Assembly (NCBI RefSeq): GCF_000735585.1 | Contig: NZ_JNNO01000046.1 | Span: 102,478 to 166,477 of the forward strand | DNA length: 64,000 bases | Source: Devosia sp. LC5 | GTDB taxonomy: Bacteria > Pseudomonadota > Alphaproteobacteria > Rhizobiales > Devosiaceae | Direction of reading: 5' to 3' | Position numbers and translations under genes: made by a program | Notes under the pieces: generated by a model | The model's database searches: none | What the model saw: only the letters and a program-made list of their open reading frames with translations | Told to the model about the DNA's origin: nothing | Shown: positions 32,764 to 41,447 of the stretch, piece by piece | Position numbering within the stretch: the stretch's first letter is position 1 | Layout of the letters: the number at the start of each line of letters is the position of its first letter

Positions 32764-33930
32764 TTGCCGTTTGCCCGCCGTCTCGGCCTTTTCGCCTTTG
32801 CCTGTCTTGTCAGCCTTGCCGCCGCCCTTGGAGCTGCGCGGGCCAATCCGATGCTGCTGGTCGATATGGACAATCTCGATGTGCTCTATGCGCAGGACGC
32901 CGGACAGCCCTGGCATCCGGCATCGCTGACCAAGATGATGACGGCCTATGTGGTGTTCGAGGAAATCGCCAAGGGCACGGTGACGCTCGATACGCCGGTG
33001 ATCCTGTCGGCCAAGGCGCTCAAGCAAGCGCCGTCGCGCTCGGGCCTGCCGGTGGGCAGCGCCATGACGCTCAAGGACGCGCTTTATGTGATGATCGTCA
33101 AATCGGCCAATGACACGGCCATGGCGATTGCCGAGACCGTGGGCGGGAGCGAGGCGGGCTTTGTCGCCAAGATGAATGACGTGGCGGCCCGGATGGGGCT
33201 GACCGCCAGCCATTTTACCAATCCCAATGGCTTGCACGATCCGGGGCAATATATGTCGGCGCGGGACCTGGCCTTGCTGGCGCTTTATATCCGCCAGAGC
33301 TTTCCGCAATATCTGCCGATGTTCGGCACCGAAGTGGTGCAGGTGGGCAAGGCGCGGCTGGAATCGCAGAATGAGTTGCTGACCAAGTTTTCCGGTACGA
33401 CCGGTATGAAGACCGGCTTTGTCTGTGCCTCCGGGCTCAATATGGTGGCAACGGTGGAGCGCAATGGGCGCCGGTTGCTGGCCATCGTGCTGGGGGGCTC
33501 GTCGGCGCGCGAGCGCAATGAACGCGCGGCCGAACTGGTACTCAACGGGTTGTCCGGCAGCATGCAGCCGAGCGGCCAGACAGTACTCAACCTGGCTAAC
33601 AATCCCGGTGCGGCGCCGGTCGATATGCGCGCCAATATCTGCGGCAAGGGCTCGCAGGATTATGTGAAGGCGCAGGAAGCGGCATTTCCCATGGGCCTCA
33701 CGGGCCAGCCGACTTACCTGACCGATACGGTGGTGCCCAATAGCTATGTGGCAACCGATCTGGGGCGGATGGCTGTGGGTGTGGTGCTGCCGCGGCCACG
33801 ACCGGCACATGTGCCGGTGTTTGCCGTGCCCACGACGGCGGAGGCGGCGCTGGATGGCGGGTTGCGGCCCGGGATGCCAGCGGCAACGGGCGGGGATATT
33901 CCGTTTCCACTGCCGCGGCCGGTTTTTTGA
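32764..33930 (+). CDS. D-alanyl-D-alanine carboxypeptidase (peptidase S11)
   Basis: This low-molecular-weight penicillin-binding protein trims pentapeptide stems in the periplasm. The 388-residue product has a signal peptide (1-27, ending ARA), the active-site SLTK at 54-57, the SAN triad member at 114-116 and KTG at 216-218. After the catalytic domain there is a Pro-rich tail (about 335-388). TTG 32764 has GGAGA about ten bases upstream; no ATG is usable. It is convergent with the TusA-like gene, touching at the stop. Confidence 0.92.
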   Translation: MPFARRLGLFAFACLVSLAAALGAARANPMLLVDMDNLDVLYAQDAGQPWHPASLTKMMTAYVVFEEIAKGTVTLDTPVILSAKALKQAPSRSGLPVGSAMTLKDALYVMIVKSANDTAMAIAETVGGSEAGFVAKMNDVAARMGLTASHFTNPNGLHDPGQYMSARDLALLALYIRQSFPQYLPMFGTEVVQVGKARLESQNELLTKFSGTTGMKTGFVCASGLNMVATVERNGRRLLAIVLGGSSARERNERAAELVLNGLSGSMQPSGQTVLNLANNPGAAPVDMRANICGKGSQDYVKAQEAAFPMGLTGQPTYLTDTVVPNSYVATDLGRMAVGVVLPRPRPAHVPVFAVPTTAEAALDGGLRPGMPAATGGDIPFPLPRPVF

Positions 33931-34158
33931 TCAGCTTTTAAGGATGGAAAACCGCAGGACGCCGCCTTCGGTGGTGACGGCGCAGGCATGCCCGTTCTGG
34001 CGGCAATAGAGCGGGATATCCACCTTGGCCATCGGGTCGGTGGCGAGCACGGTCAGCGCCGCGCCGGAGGGCAGGCTTTGCAGCTGCTTCTCCATGCGCA
34101 GTACCGGAAGGGGGCATTTGAGGCCCCTTGCGTCGATGAGCCTGGGCTCAGTCGCCAA
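33931..34158 (-). CDS. TusA-family sulfurtransferase
   Basis: The 75-residue protein has the TusA pattern DARGLKCPLPVLRMEKQLQ (about 10-28) with the catalytic Cys of the CPxP motif. TusA relays sulfur for tRNA thiolation or molybdenum cofactor work. The start is most likely TTG 34158, overlapping the CAP-protein stop by eleven bases, as no ATG gives the usual length. The long upstream frame reads over that gene. Family placement is firm but the partner is unknown. Confidence 0.8.
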   Translation of the reverse strand: MATEPRLIDARGLKCPLPVLRMEKQLQSLPSGAALTVLATDPMAKVDIPLYCRQNGHACAVTTEGGVLRFSILKS

Positions 34159-34648
34159 CAACGAGCACCCAATAGACGCCGTAGCTGGAAGCGGGATTGA
34201 ATGCCATGGCAACCCCGGCCTTGCTGCCGGCAGAGGTGAGACCCGCCGCATCGGCCGGGTTGTTGCGCCAGCCGGAGAAGGTTTCGGCAAAGGTGGCGTA
34301 ACCGGCGCTGAGCTTCATGACGCGCAGGCCCTGCGGGGTCTTGGGCGGGGTGCCGGTCTGGGCATATTGATTGGCGAGGGCCTGGGCCGTGCCGTCAAGG
34401 CCGGTATCGGGCGCCAGCGGCGCAATGCCATTGGTGGCGCGGTAGGCATTGACAATGCCAAGCGCCTGGGCACGGTCCAGGCTCGCGCCCGGCTGGTCCA
34501 TGCGGGCGCTGAGGCCGGGCGCCAGCGCAATGCCGGTGCTGCCACCGCCGCCCATGCTGCATCCGGCGAGCGCTGCGGCTGTCAGCAGGGCCACGGCAAT
34601 GTGGGGCAGGGTGCCTGCGAAACGGCGCGGCGTAGCGGTATGCGTCAT
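34148..34648 (-). CDS. CAP/SCP-domain lipoprotein
   Basis: The 166-residue product has a lipoprotein signal ending at the lipobox LAGC (about residue 30, in LLTAAALAGCSMGGGG), then a CAP/SCP domain: NAYRATNGIAPLAPDTGLDGTAQALANQYAQTG, SAGYATFAETFSGWRNNPADAAGL and SYGVYWVLVVGD. CAP proteins bind lipids or act extracellularly; the activity is unknown. AGGA eight bases before ATG 34648 supports the start. It is the first gene of a two-gene unit with the TusA-like gene. Confidence 0.82.
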   Translation of the reverse strand: MTHTATPRRFAGTLPHIAVALLTAAALAGCSMGGGGSTGIALAPGLSARMDQPGASLDRAQALGIVNAYRATNGIAPLAPDTGLDGTAQALANQYAQTGTPPKTPQGLRVMKLSAGYATFAETFSGWRNNPADAAGLTSAGSKAGVAMAFNPASSYGVYWVLVVGD

Positions 34649-34894
34649 GTGTATTCCTTTGCGATATCGGCGTGAGGTGGCGATACCTCGGGGCAAATGC
34701 GGTTCTACTATGGCGGGTAGCGCAGGAAAGCCAAAATTGCACTGTGGCAAAAGGGTGACGTCAGCTGGGGACTCTGCCGGAGTGCCCTTGCACGGGCCTG
34801 TGGAAGGTCTTAACAGAAAACATGCCTAAGCCAGTCAACTTTTGGGAGGAGACGACAAGCCAGGGTCCAACCTTTTGACGACGAAGGGGGCTTC

Positions 34895-36997
34895 ATGTCT
34901 TTGTCACGCTCCGCGCGGCTTTGTGCGCTTACTTCCCTGCTGCTGGCAACCACTGCCTATGGTCAGGATTCCACGTTATTTTCCGATGAAATGATCATGC
35001 TCGAGCGGCTGATCGTGTCCGGACCCAACCGCACGGAGACGCCGGTCAGCGAATCCACCGTGTCGGTGACGGTGGTAGATCAAGAGCAGATTGCCAGGCA
35101 GTCGAGCGTCAATACGCCCATTGGCGCGATTCTGGCCAAGACCACGCCTGGCTTTGGCCAGAGCGCGGAAAACATGACCGATTACGGCCAGTCGCTGCGG
35201 GGGCGCAATTTCCTGACGTTGATCGACGGCGTCCCGCAGACCAATACGCTCAACAATAATTTCCGTGGTCTCAATACAATTTCGAGCCTGGCCGTGGGGC
35301 AGATCGAAGTGGTGCGGGGTGCTACCGCCGCCTATGGCTTTGGCGCGCCGGGCGGGCTGGTCAACATCATCACCAAGACCCCACAAGAAGATGGCTTTGT
35401 GGTGGAATATGGCAGCGGCATCAAGTTCTCGCCGACGGATATTGGCGATTCCATGTCCTATAGCGGGGTGGTCAATCTCAGCGGCCGCGACGGCGACGTG
35501 GATTTTCTGCTGAACGGGAGCTTCGAAAAGACCGGCAGCAGCTTTACCGCCGATGGCGAGCGCCGGCCGCCGGATTCGTTCGGTTCCCAAGGCGGGCTGG
35601 ACGATGTCACGGCCTATAATATCCTGGGCAAGCTGGGCTATCAGATGGGCTCGAGCCGGTTCGAATTGATGATCAACCGTTATGACAATGCCCAGAAGAG
35701 TGTCTGGGCAGGCCCGGTCAGCGGTGGCAGCGTCGAGGACAGTACCAGTGCCATCCCGTCGCTGGGCAACCTGAATACGCGCACGCCCGGGGTCGATAAC
35801 CTGACCATCAGCGGCAAATATTCCAACGAGGAAGTGCTGGGCGGCAGCATGGATTTGCAGGTGTTCTACAACCAGAACACCACGACCTTTACCCGCACCG
35901 AATTCCTTGGCTTCCAATATCCGCAATATGAGACGGCCTCAGACAAATATGGCGCGCGGCTCACCTTTGATACGCCGCTGCCCATGCTGGGGCCGGACAT
36001 GAATGTGGCGTGGGGCGTCGACTATCTGCACGACAAGACTGTGGTCAACGATATTGACGGGCCTTCGGGCACGCCCGGCGCCACGCTGAATGGCATTGCA
36101 CCTTTCGCTCAGCTCGAAATCGACTTGAACGATACGACCAAGGTGACCGGCGGCGTGCGTTATGAGGCGATGGAGCTGGAGATACCCACTTTCGTCAATG
36201 CCAATGGCTTTACTGTGGCCGGTGGCACGGTCGATGTGGCCGAACCGCTGTTCAATGTCAGCGCCTCCCATGACCTGAACGAATTTGCGACGCTTTTTGC
36301 CGGCTTCTCGCAGGGCTATCAGTTGGGCAATCTGGTGCGCTACGCCACCGACAACAATGTGGCAAACATCGCTTCGCTGGCCGCCAACGGGCAGAAGACC
36401 AATAGCTACGAGGCCGGCCTGCGCTTCCATGGCGACAATTGGAACGTTACGACGACGGGTTTTTACAGCACCTCCGACAATGGGGTGAGCTATTCGTCCT
36501 CGCTCGATCTGATCCTGGCACCCGAAGCGGTCTACGGCATTGAAGTGGCGGGTGAATATGCCTTTGACAATGGGTTGACGCTGGGCGGCACGGTTACCCT
36601 TATGGAAGGGCGTTACGACACCGATGGCGACGGCGAATATGATGCCGATCTGCCGTCGGACCGCATCGCGCCGGCCAAGATCACGGCCTATGCCGAGTAT
36701 GAGGCTAATGACTGGTCGACCTATCGCCTGATGGGGCTGTTTTCGGGTTACCGCGACCCCGATAGCAGCGAGTTCCTGGGGCTGCAGACCATCGAGCCCT
36801 ATTTCGTGCTCGATGCCGCGGCCGACTTCAAGGTGGGCAATGGCACACTGACGTTGGGCGTCGAGAACCTGCTCAATGCCGATTATGTGCCGGTGGTGCA
36901 GCAGGCCTATTCGGTGCCGGCCTATGGTTATGATGACTATTACTACGTCAAGGGTCCCGGCCGGACCTTCTCGATCAGCTATAAGGGCAAGTTCTAG
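34895..36997 (+). CDS. TonB-dependent outer membrane receptor
   Basis: The 700-residue protein has a signal peptide (about 1-23), a TonB-interacting region (SDEMIMLERLIVSG), a plug domain with SLRGRNFLTLIDGVPQ and IEVVRGATAAYGFGAPGGLVNIITK (about 60-170), and a large beta-barrel ending TFSISYKGKF with terminal Phe. It is likely to import an iron-siderophore or similar ligand energised by TonB-ExbBD, which are not in the window. No Fur-type box is evident upstream. A GGGGG lies six bases before the ATG. It is followed by the TRAP regulators. Confidence 0.92.
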   Translation: MSLSRSARLCALTSLLLATTAYGQDSTLFSDEMIMLERLIVSGPNRTETPVSESTVSVTVVDQEQIARQSSVNTPIGAILAKTTPGFGQSAENMTDYGQSLRGRNFLTLIDGVPQTNTLNNNFRGLNTISSLAVGQIEVVRGATAAYGFGAPGGLVNIITKTPQEDGFVVEYGSGIKFSPTDIGDSMSYSGVVNLSGRDGDVDFLLNGSFEKTGSSFTADGERRPPDSFGSQGGLDDVTAYNILGKLGYQMGSSRFELMINRYDNAQKSVWAGPVSGGSVEDSTSAIPSLGNLNTRTPGVDNLTISGKYSNEEVLGGSMDLQVFYNQNTTTFTRTEFLGFQYPQYETASDKYGARLTFDTPLPMLGPDMNVAWGVDYLHDKTVVNDIDGPSGTPGATLNGIAPFAQLEIDLNDTTKVTGGVRYEAMELEIPTFVNANGFTVAGGTVDVAEPLFNVSASHDLNEFATLFAGFSQGYQLGNLVRYATDNNVANIASLAANGQKTNSYEAGLRFHGDNWNVTTTGFYSTSDNGVSYSSSLDLILAPEAVYGIEVAGEYAFDNGLTLGGTVTLMEGRYDTDGDGEYDADLPSDRIAPAKITAYAEYEANDWSTYRLMGLFSGYRDPDSSEFLGLQTIEPYFVLDAAADFKVGNGTLTLGVENLLNADYVPVVQQAYSVPAYGYDDYYYVKGPGRTFSISYKGKF

Positions 36998-37103
36998 CGG
37001 CTCTGGCGGGCGGCGTTCCGGCGCTGCCCGTATCCACCGCTTGCGGCAAGCCGCATTTGGACGCACAACCACGAGGCTGAGTTAGGCCGAAGGGAAAAGT
37101 ACG

Positions 37104-38477
37104 GTGAACCTGCGATATCAGATCCTGGCGCTGGCGATCATTCCGCTCATCGTGGCGATATCCGCGATTACGGTTTTGATCACCTGGCAGTCCACGCGGC
37201 TGGCCCAGACCAGTATCGATACGTTCGAAAGCAATCTGCTGGAAGCCAAGCAGACCGAACTGCTCAATCTCACCAATCTGGCGATCTCGGCGATCGACGA
37301 TATCTACCAGGCGGCGGGGCCGGACGATGAGGTGGCCAAGGAGCAGGTTCGTGCCATTCTCACCGCGCTCGATTATGGGCAGGACGGCTATTTCTTCGTC
37401 TACGATTATGACGGCAACAATGTCGTGCATCCGCGCCAGACTTATCGCCCGGGGCAGAACTGGCTCGGTCTGGTGGACCCGGACGGGGATCATGTGATCG
37501 CCAACCTGATCCAGCGGGCCAAGGAAGGCGGCGGGCTGCACCAGTATAAATGGGAGAAGCCTTCGGCTGGGGCGGTGGCCGACAAGCTGTCATTTGCGGT
37601 GGGGCTGGATAAATGGCGCTGGATGCTGGGGACGGGGGTTTATCTTGATGATGTCTTCGCCCAGACCGCGGCGGCCAAGGCCGAATTGCGGGCCAGTATC
37701 GGGCAGACGTTTTTCATCGTCGCATTGATTGCCGTGCCGGCAGTGCTGATCGTTTTTGCCACCTGCATGCTGCTCAATGCGCGCGAGCGGCGCATGGCGG
37801 ACAGCAAGCTCAAGCAATTGACGCAGCGGATCGTGGATACGCAGGAAGAGGAGCGCTCGCGGCTGGCGCGCGAACTGCATGACGGGATTTCGCAGAACCT
37901 GATCGGGGTGCGCTATGCGATCGACCTGGCGCGGCGCAAGGCCAGCAATGACAGCGCCGACGCCATCGGCGCCATCGAGCGGGGCGCCGAGGCGCTGAAC
38001 GGGGCCATCAAGGAAGTGCGGCGCCTGTCGCATGATCTGCGCCCGCGCGTGCTGGACGATCTGGGGCTGAGTTCGGCGCTCGAAGCGCTGTGCCACAATT
38101 TTTCCGAGCGGACCGGGATTGCGACGCAGTTGGAATATAGCGGGTTCAAGGTGCGGCCCAAGCCCGAGGCTAGCACGGCGCTTTATCGGGTGGCGCAGGA
38201 AGCGCTCAATAATGTGGAGCGGCATGCCGGCGCCAGCAGTGTTTCGATCACGCTGGTCAGCCCCAAGGGGCGGGTGCAGATGATTATCGAGGATGACGGC
38301 AAGGGCTTTGCCGGACAGAGCGGCATGGGCGGGCTGGGCCTGCGCAACATGCAGGAGCGGATGGCCCATTTCGGCGGGCTATTGCTGATCCAAACCTCGC
38401 CCGCCGGCACGCGGCTGCAGGCGAGCCTGCCCAAATCGGCCAGCCTGCCGCAAGCCCCCTTGAGCGAAGTGGCATGA
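37104..38477 (+). CDS. Cache-domain sensor histidine kinase, NarL/LuxR-partner type
   Basis: A 457-residue inner-membrane kinase. Residues about 8-28 span the membrane, followed by a periplasmic sCache_2-like domain (DYGQDGYFFVYDYDGNNVVHP and WMLGTGVYLDDV), a second membrane segment at about 205-228, a HisKA_3 helix with the phospho-His in ELHDGISQNLIGVRYAIDL, and an HATPase domain ending in GGLGLRNMQERMAHFGG. GTG 37104 is the start. It overlaps its regulator gene as ATGA and lies beside TRAP genes, so sensing a small carboxylate is likely. Confidence 0.9.
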   Translation: MNLRYQILALAIIPLIVAISAITVLITWQSTRLAQTSIDTFESNLLEAKQTELLNLTNLAISAIDDIYQAAGPDDEVAKEQVRAILTALDYGQDGYFFVYDYDGNNVVHPRQTYRPGQNWLGLVDPDGDHVIANLIQRAKEGGGLHQYKWEKPSAGAVADKLSFAVGLDKWRWMLGTGVYLDDVFAQTAAAKAELRASIGQTFFIVALIAVPAVLIVFATCMLLNARERRMADSKLKQLTQRIVDTQEEERSRLARELHDGISQNLIGVRYAIDLARRKASNDSADAIGAIERGAEALNGAIKEVRRLSHDLRPRVLDDLGLSSALEALCHNFSERTGIATQLEYSGFKVRPKPEASTALYRVAQEALNNVERHAGASSVSITLVSPKGRVQMIIEDDGKGFAGQSGMGGLGLRNMQERMAHFGGLLLIQTSPAGTRLQASLPKSASLPQAPLSEVA

Positions 38478-39106
38478 GCGAAAAACCGATCAAGGTACTG
38501 CTGGTCGACAACCACCCGCTGGTGCTGGACGGGCTCAAGGCGATCCTTGAAACCTTCGAGCGTATCCATGTGGTGGGTGTGGCCGGGCTGGCGCTGGCGG
38601 GGCTGGAAATCGCCCGGACGATGCGGCCGCAAGTGGCGCTGATGGATATCAACATGCCCCATGTCAACGGCATTGAGGCGCTGGAGCTGTTCCGCGAGCA
38701 GGTGCCGGAAACCCGGGTATTGATGCTCTCCATGCATGACAGCCGGGAATATATCTCGACCTCGGTGATGCATGGCGCCTCGGGCTATGTACTCAAGGAC
38801 GTATCGACCGAAGAAATCGTGGAGGCGATCGAGATGGTGGCGGCCGGGGGCACGTACTTCTCTTCGGGCGTCGCGGATGTGCTGCTGGAACGCCGCAGTG
38901 GTGGGGAGGCGGTACAGCCGCTGACCGCGCGGGAATATTCGGTACTGCTGCTGATTGCTGGGGGGCAGAGCAACAAGCAGGTGGCCGAGGCGCTGTCGAT
39001 TTCGGCGGCAACGGTGGAAACGCACCGCAAGAAGATCAAGAAAAAGCTCGGTGTCAGCTCGACCGCGGGACTGACGCGATATGCCATCGAGAACGGTCTG
39101 GTCTAG
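38474..39106 (+). CDS. LuxR/NarL-family response regulator
   Basis: The 210-residue protein has a receiver domain (KVLLVDNHPLVLDGLKAI, phospho-Asp about 56 in VALMDINMPHVNG) and a LuxR-type helix-turn-helix (LTAREYSVLLLIAGGQSNKQVAEALSISAATVETHRKKIKKKLGVSSTAGLTRYA). It is coupled to the Cache kinase and precedes the TRAP operon by 138 bases. The spacer holds a palindrome (39119-39138) placed where an activator would bind, so it probably activates the TRAP genes. Confidence 0.92.
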   Translation: MSEKPIKVLLVDNHPLVLDGLKAILETFERIHVVGVAGLALAGLEIARTMRPQVALMDINMPHVNGIEALELFREQVPETRVLMLSMHDSREYISTSVMHGASGYVLKDVSTEEIVEAIEMVAAGGTYFSSGVADVLLERRSGGEAVQPLTAREYSVLLLIAGGQSNKQVAEALSISAATVETHRKKIKKKLGVSSTAGLTRYAIENGLV

Positions 39107-39118
39107 ACGCGGCAGGCC

Positions 39119-39138
39119 CATACCCAGTATTGGGTATG
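39119..39138. promoter_or_regulatory. Activator-like palindrome upstream of the TRAP operon
   Basis: CATACCCA and TGGGTATG are exact inverted arms around a four-base centre. A TATATT at 39162-39167 serves as a possible -10 with a poor -35, placing the palindrome near -45, typical for an activator of a weak promoter. The upstream response regulator is the likely binder; this is inferred. Confidence 0.5.
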
Positions 39139-39244
39139 CGGCCGCATTTGGGCCATATGGCTATATTGTCCGGCCGGGTGGCGCGTTCTAGCACTGGCTC
39201 CCAAATAGCCGTCCGCCAACGTGCGGAACCCTCGGGAGGACTTC

Positions 39245-39793
39245 ATGGCTGGTCTGTTGGCGCTGTCGCGCGCAATCGACGCGATCAATACTATTATCGG
39301 GAAAGCGGTGTCGTGGCTGCTGCTGGCGGCTGTGCTGATCAGCGCGATCAATGCGACCACGCGCAAGCTGTTCAATCTCAGCTCCAATGCCTGGCTGGAG
39401 GCACAGTGGTATCTGTTCTCCGCCGTGTTCCTGATCGCGGCGGGCTATACCCTGCTCAATAGCGAGCACGTCAAGGTCGACCTGGTCTATGGGCAATTGC
39501 CGCGCAAGGCACAGTTGTGGATCGAGATCCTGGGGACGATTTTCTTCCTGTTCCCGTTCTGCCTGATCACCATCTACCTGTCCTGGCCCATCGTGGCGGC
39601 CAAATTCGCCAGTGGTGAAGTCTCCAACAATACCGGCGGGCTCGTGCTGTGGCCGGTCTGGGCGATGATCCCGGCCGGATTTGGCTTGCTGTTCCTGCAG
39701 GGGGTGTCCGAACTGATCAAGCGCATCGGCGTCCTGCGCGGGCAAATTCCCGATCCGGTGTCGCTTGCCGACGCTGAAGCTGCAGCTCTTTAA
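39245..39793 (+). CDS. TRAP transporter small permease subunit (DctQ family)
   Basis: The 182-residue protein has four membrane segments and the DctQ signatures LEAQWYLFSAVFLIAAGYTLLNSEHVKVDLV (about 52-82). It forms the membrane complex with the large permease and, with the binding protein, imports carboxylates using a sodium gradient. GGGAGG six bases before ATG 39245 supports the start. It is the first gene of the TRAP operon, 15 bases before the large permease gene. Confidence 0.92.
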   Translation: MAGLLALSRAIDAINTIIGKAVSWLLLAAVLISAINATTRKLFNLSSNAWLEAQWYLFSAVFLIAAGYTLLNSEHVKVDLVYGQLPRKAQLWIEILGTIFFLFPFCLITIYLSWPIVAAKFASGEVSNNTGGLVLWPVWAMIPAGFGLLFLQGVSELIKRIGVLRGQIPDPVSLADAEAAAL

Positions 39794-39808
39794 GCCGGGA
39801 ATTTCATC

Positions 39809-41419
39809 ATGTTTGCCTTCTTCGCGGAAAATCTCGCGCCCATCATGTTCCTGTCGCTGATCGTCGTGCTGTTGCTCGGCTATCCGGTGGCGTTCGCGCT
39901 GGCCTTTGTCGGCTTTGCCTTCGGTTTTGTCGGCATCGAAATGGGGCTGTTGCCGATCAATCTGTTCGGCGCCATTCCCGATCGCATTTTCGGGCAGATG
40001 TCCAACGAGACATTGCTGGCCATTCCGTTCTTCACCTTCATGGGATTGATCCTCGAACGAAGCGGCATGGCCGAGGACCTGCTCGATACGATCGGGCAAT
40101 TGTTCGGGCCGGTGCGCGGGGGGCTGGCCTTCGCGGTGATCTTTGTGGGCGCGATCCTCGCCGCAACCACGGGCGTCGTGGCGGCATCGGTGATCTCGAT
40201 GGGCCTGATCTCGCTGCCGATCATGATGCGCTATGGCTATGACCGCAAAGTCGCGGCCGGCACGATCGCAGCCTCGGGCACGCTGGCGCAGATCATTCCC
40301 CCAAGCCTGGTGCTGATCATCCTGGCTGATCAGCTCGGCCGCTCGGTGGGCGATATGTACAAGGGCGCGCTGGTGCCCGGCCTGCTGCTGGTGGGGGCGT
40401 ATTCGGCTTATATCATCGTCATGTCGATGATCTATCCCAAGAGTGTGCCGGCGCTGCCGCCGGAAGCGCGCACGCTGCGCGGCTGGAAGCTGCTGGGCCG
40501 GGTGGTTACCTCGCTGGTGCCGCCGCTCGTGCTGATTTTCCTCGTGCTCGGCACGATCTTCATCGGCTTTGCCACGCCCACCGAGGGCGGCGCGATGGGC
40601 GCGGTGGGAGCGCTGGCACTGGCCGCGCTCAACCGCAAGCTCAACCTGCCCATGGTCAAGTCGGCGCTTTATGCGACGGCCAAGCTGTCATCCTTCGTGA
40701 TCTTCATCCTGCTCGGCGCACGGGTGTTCTCGCTGACCTTCTACGGAGTCAACGGTCATGTCTGGGTCGAGCATCTGATGACCTCGATCCCTGGCGGGGT
40801 GATCGGCTTCCTGATCATCGCCAATCTGCTGGTCTTTTTCCTCGCCTTCTTTCTCGATTATTTCGAGCTGGCCTTCATCATCATTCCGCTGCTGGCGCCG
40901 GTGGCCGAAGCGCTGGGGATCGACCTGATCTGGTTCGGCGTGATGCTGGCGATCAATATGCAGACCTCGTTCATGCATCCGCCCTTTGGTTTCTCGCTGT
41001 TTTACCTGAGATCGGTAGCGCCATCGCGCGCCTATAAGGACAGGGTGACCGGCGCGACCATCCAGCCGGTGACATCGGGGCAGATCTATATGGGCGCGCT
41101 TCCGTTCCTGGGCATTCAACTTGTCATGGTGCTGCTGGTGATGTTCTTCCCGCAGCTGGTGACCCACTACAAATCGAGCGCTGCGGTGGTCGATCCGGCC
41201 AGCATCCAACTCAATGTGCCGATGCCCGGCGCCGGTGGGGAAAACCCGTTCGGTACGCCCGCGGCGCCGTTTGGTGGTCCGGCTGCGCCCAGCTTTGGTG
41301 CCCCAGCGCCCAGCTTTGGCGCTCCGGCTGCCCCCAGCTTTGGCGCGCCTGTGCCAGAGGCGGCCCCGGCCGCACCCAGTTTTGGCGCCGAGCCCGCTCC
41401 GGCGGCTCCGGCTCCCTGA
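39809..41419 (+). CDS. TRAP transporter large permease (DctM family) with a Pro/Ala tail
   Basis: A 536-residue protein with about twelve membrane segments; DctM blocks include FFTFMGLILERSGMAEDLLDTI and SGTLAQIIPPSLVLIILADQLG. Family members are about 430-450 residues; here an extra tail from about 455 to 536 follows the last helix. It is rich in Pro, Ala, Gly, Ser and Phe, with APSFGAP-like repeats and no hydrophobic stretch. This is unusual for the family. It could be a tether or an expanded simple-sequence end. The gene lies 15 bases after the small permease gene and 28 before the binding-protein gene. Confidence 0.9.
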   Translation: MFAFFAENLAPIMFLSLIVVLLLGYPVAFALAFVGFAFGFVGIEMGLLPINLFGAIPDRIFGQMSNETLLAIPFFTFMGLILERSGMAEDLLDTIGQLFGPVRGGLAFAVIFVGAILAATTGVVAASVISMGLISLPIMMRYGYDRKVAAGTIAASGTLAQIIPPSLVLIILADQLGRSVGDMYKGALVPGLLLVGAYSAYIIVMSMIYPKSVPALPPEARTLRGWKLLGRVVTSLVPPLVLIFLVLGTIFIGFATPTEGGAMGAVGALALAALNRKLNLPMVKSALYATAKLSSFVIFILLGARVFSLTFYGVNGHVWVEHLMTSIPGGVIGFLIIANLLVFFLAFFLDYFELAFIIIPLLAPVAEALGIDLIWFGVMLAINMQTSFMHPPFGFSLFYLRSVAPSRAYKDRVTGATIQPVTSGQIYMGALPFLGIQLVMVLLVMFFPQLVTHYKSSAAVVDPASIQLNVPMPGAGGENPFGTPAAPFGGPAAPSFGAPAPSFGAPAAPSFGAPVPEAAPAAPSFGAEPAPAAPAP

Positions 41420-41447
41420 TGCCTAAAACACCCGAGGAGGACTGAAC

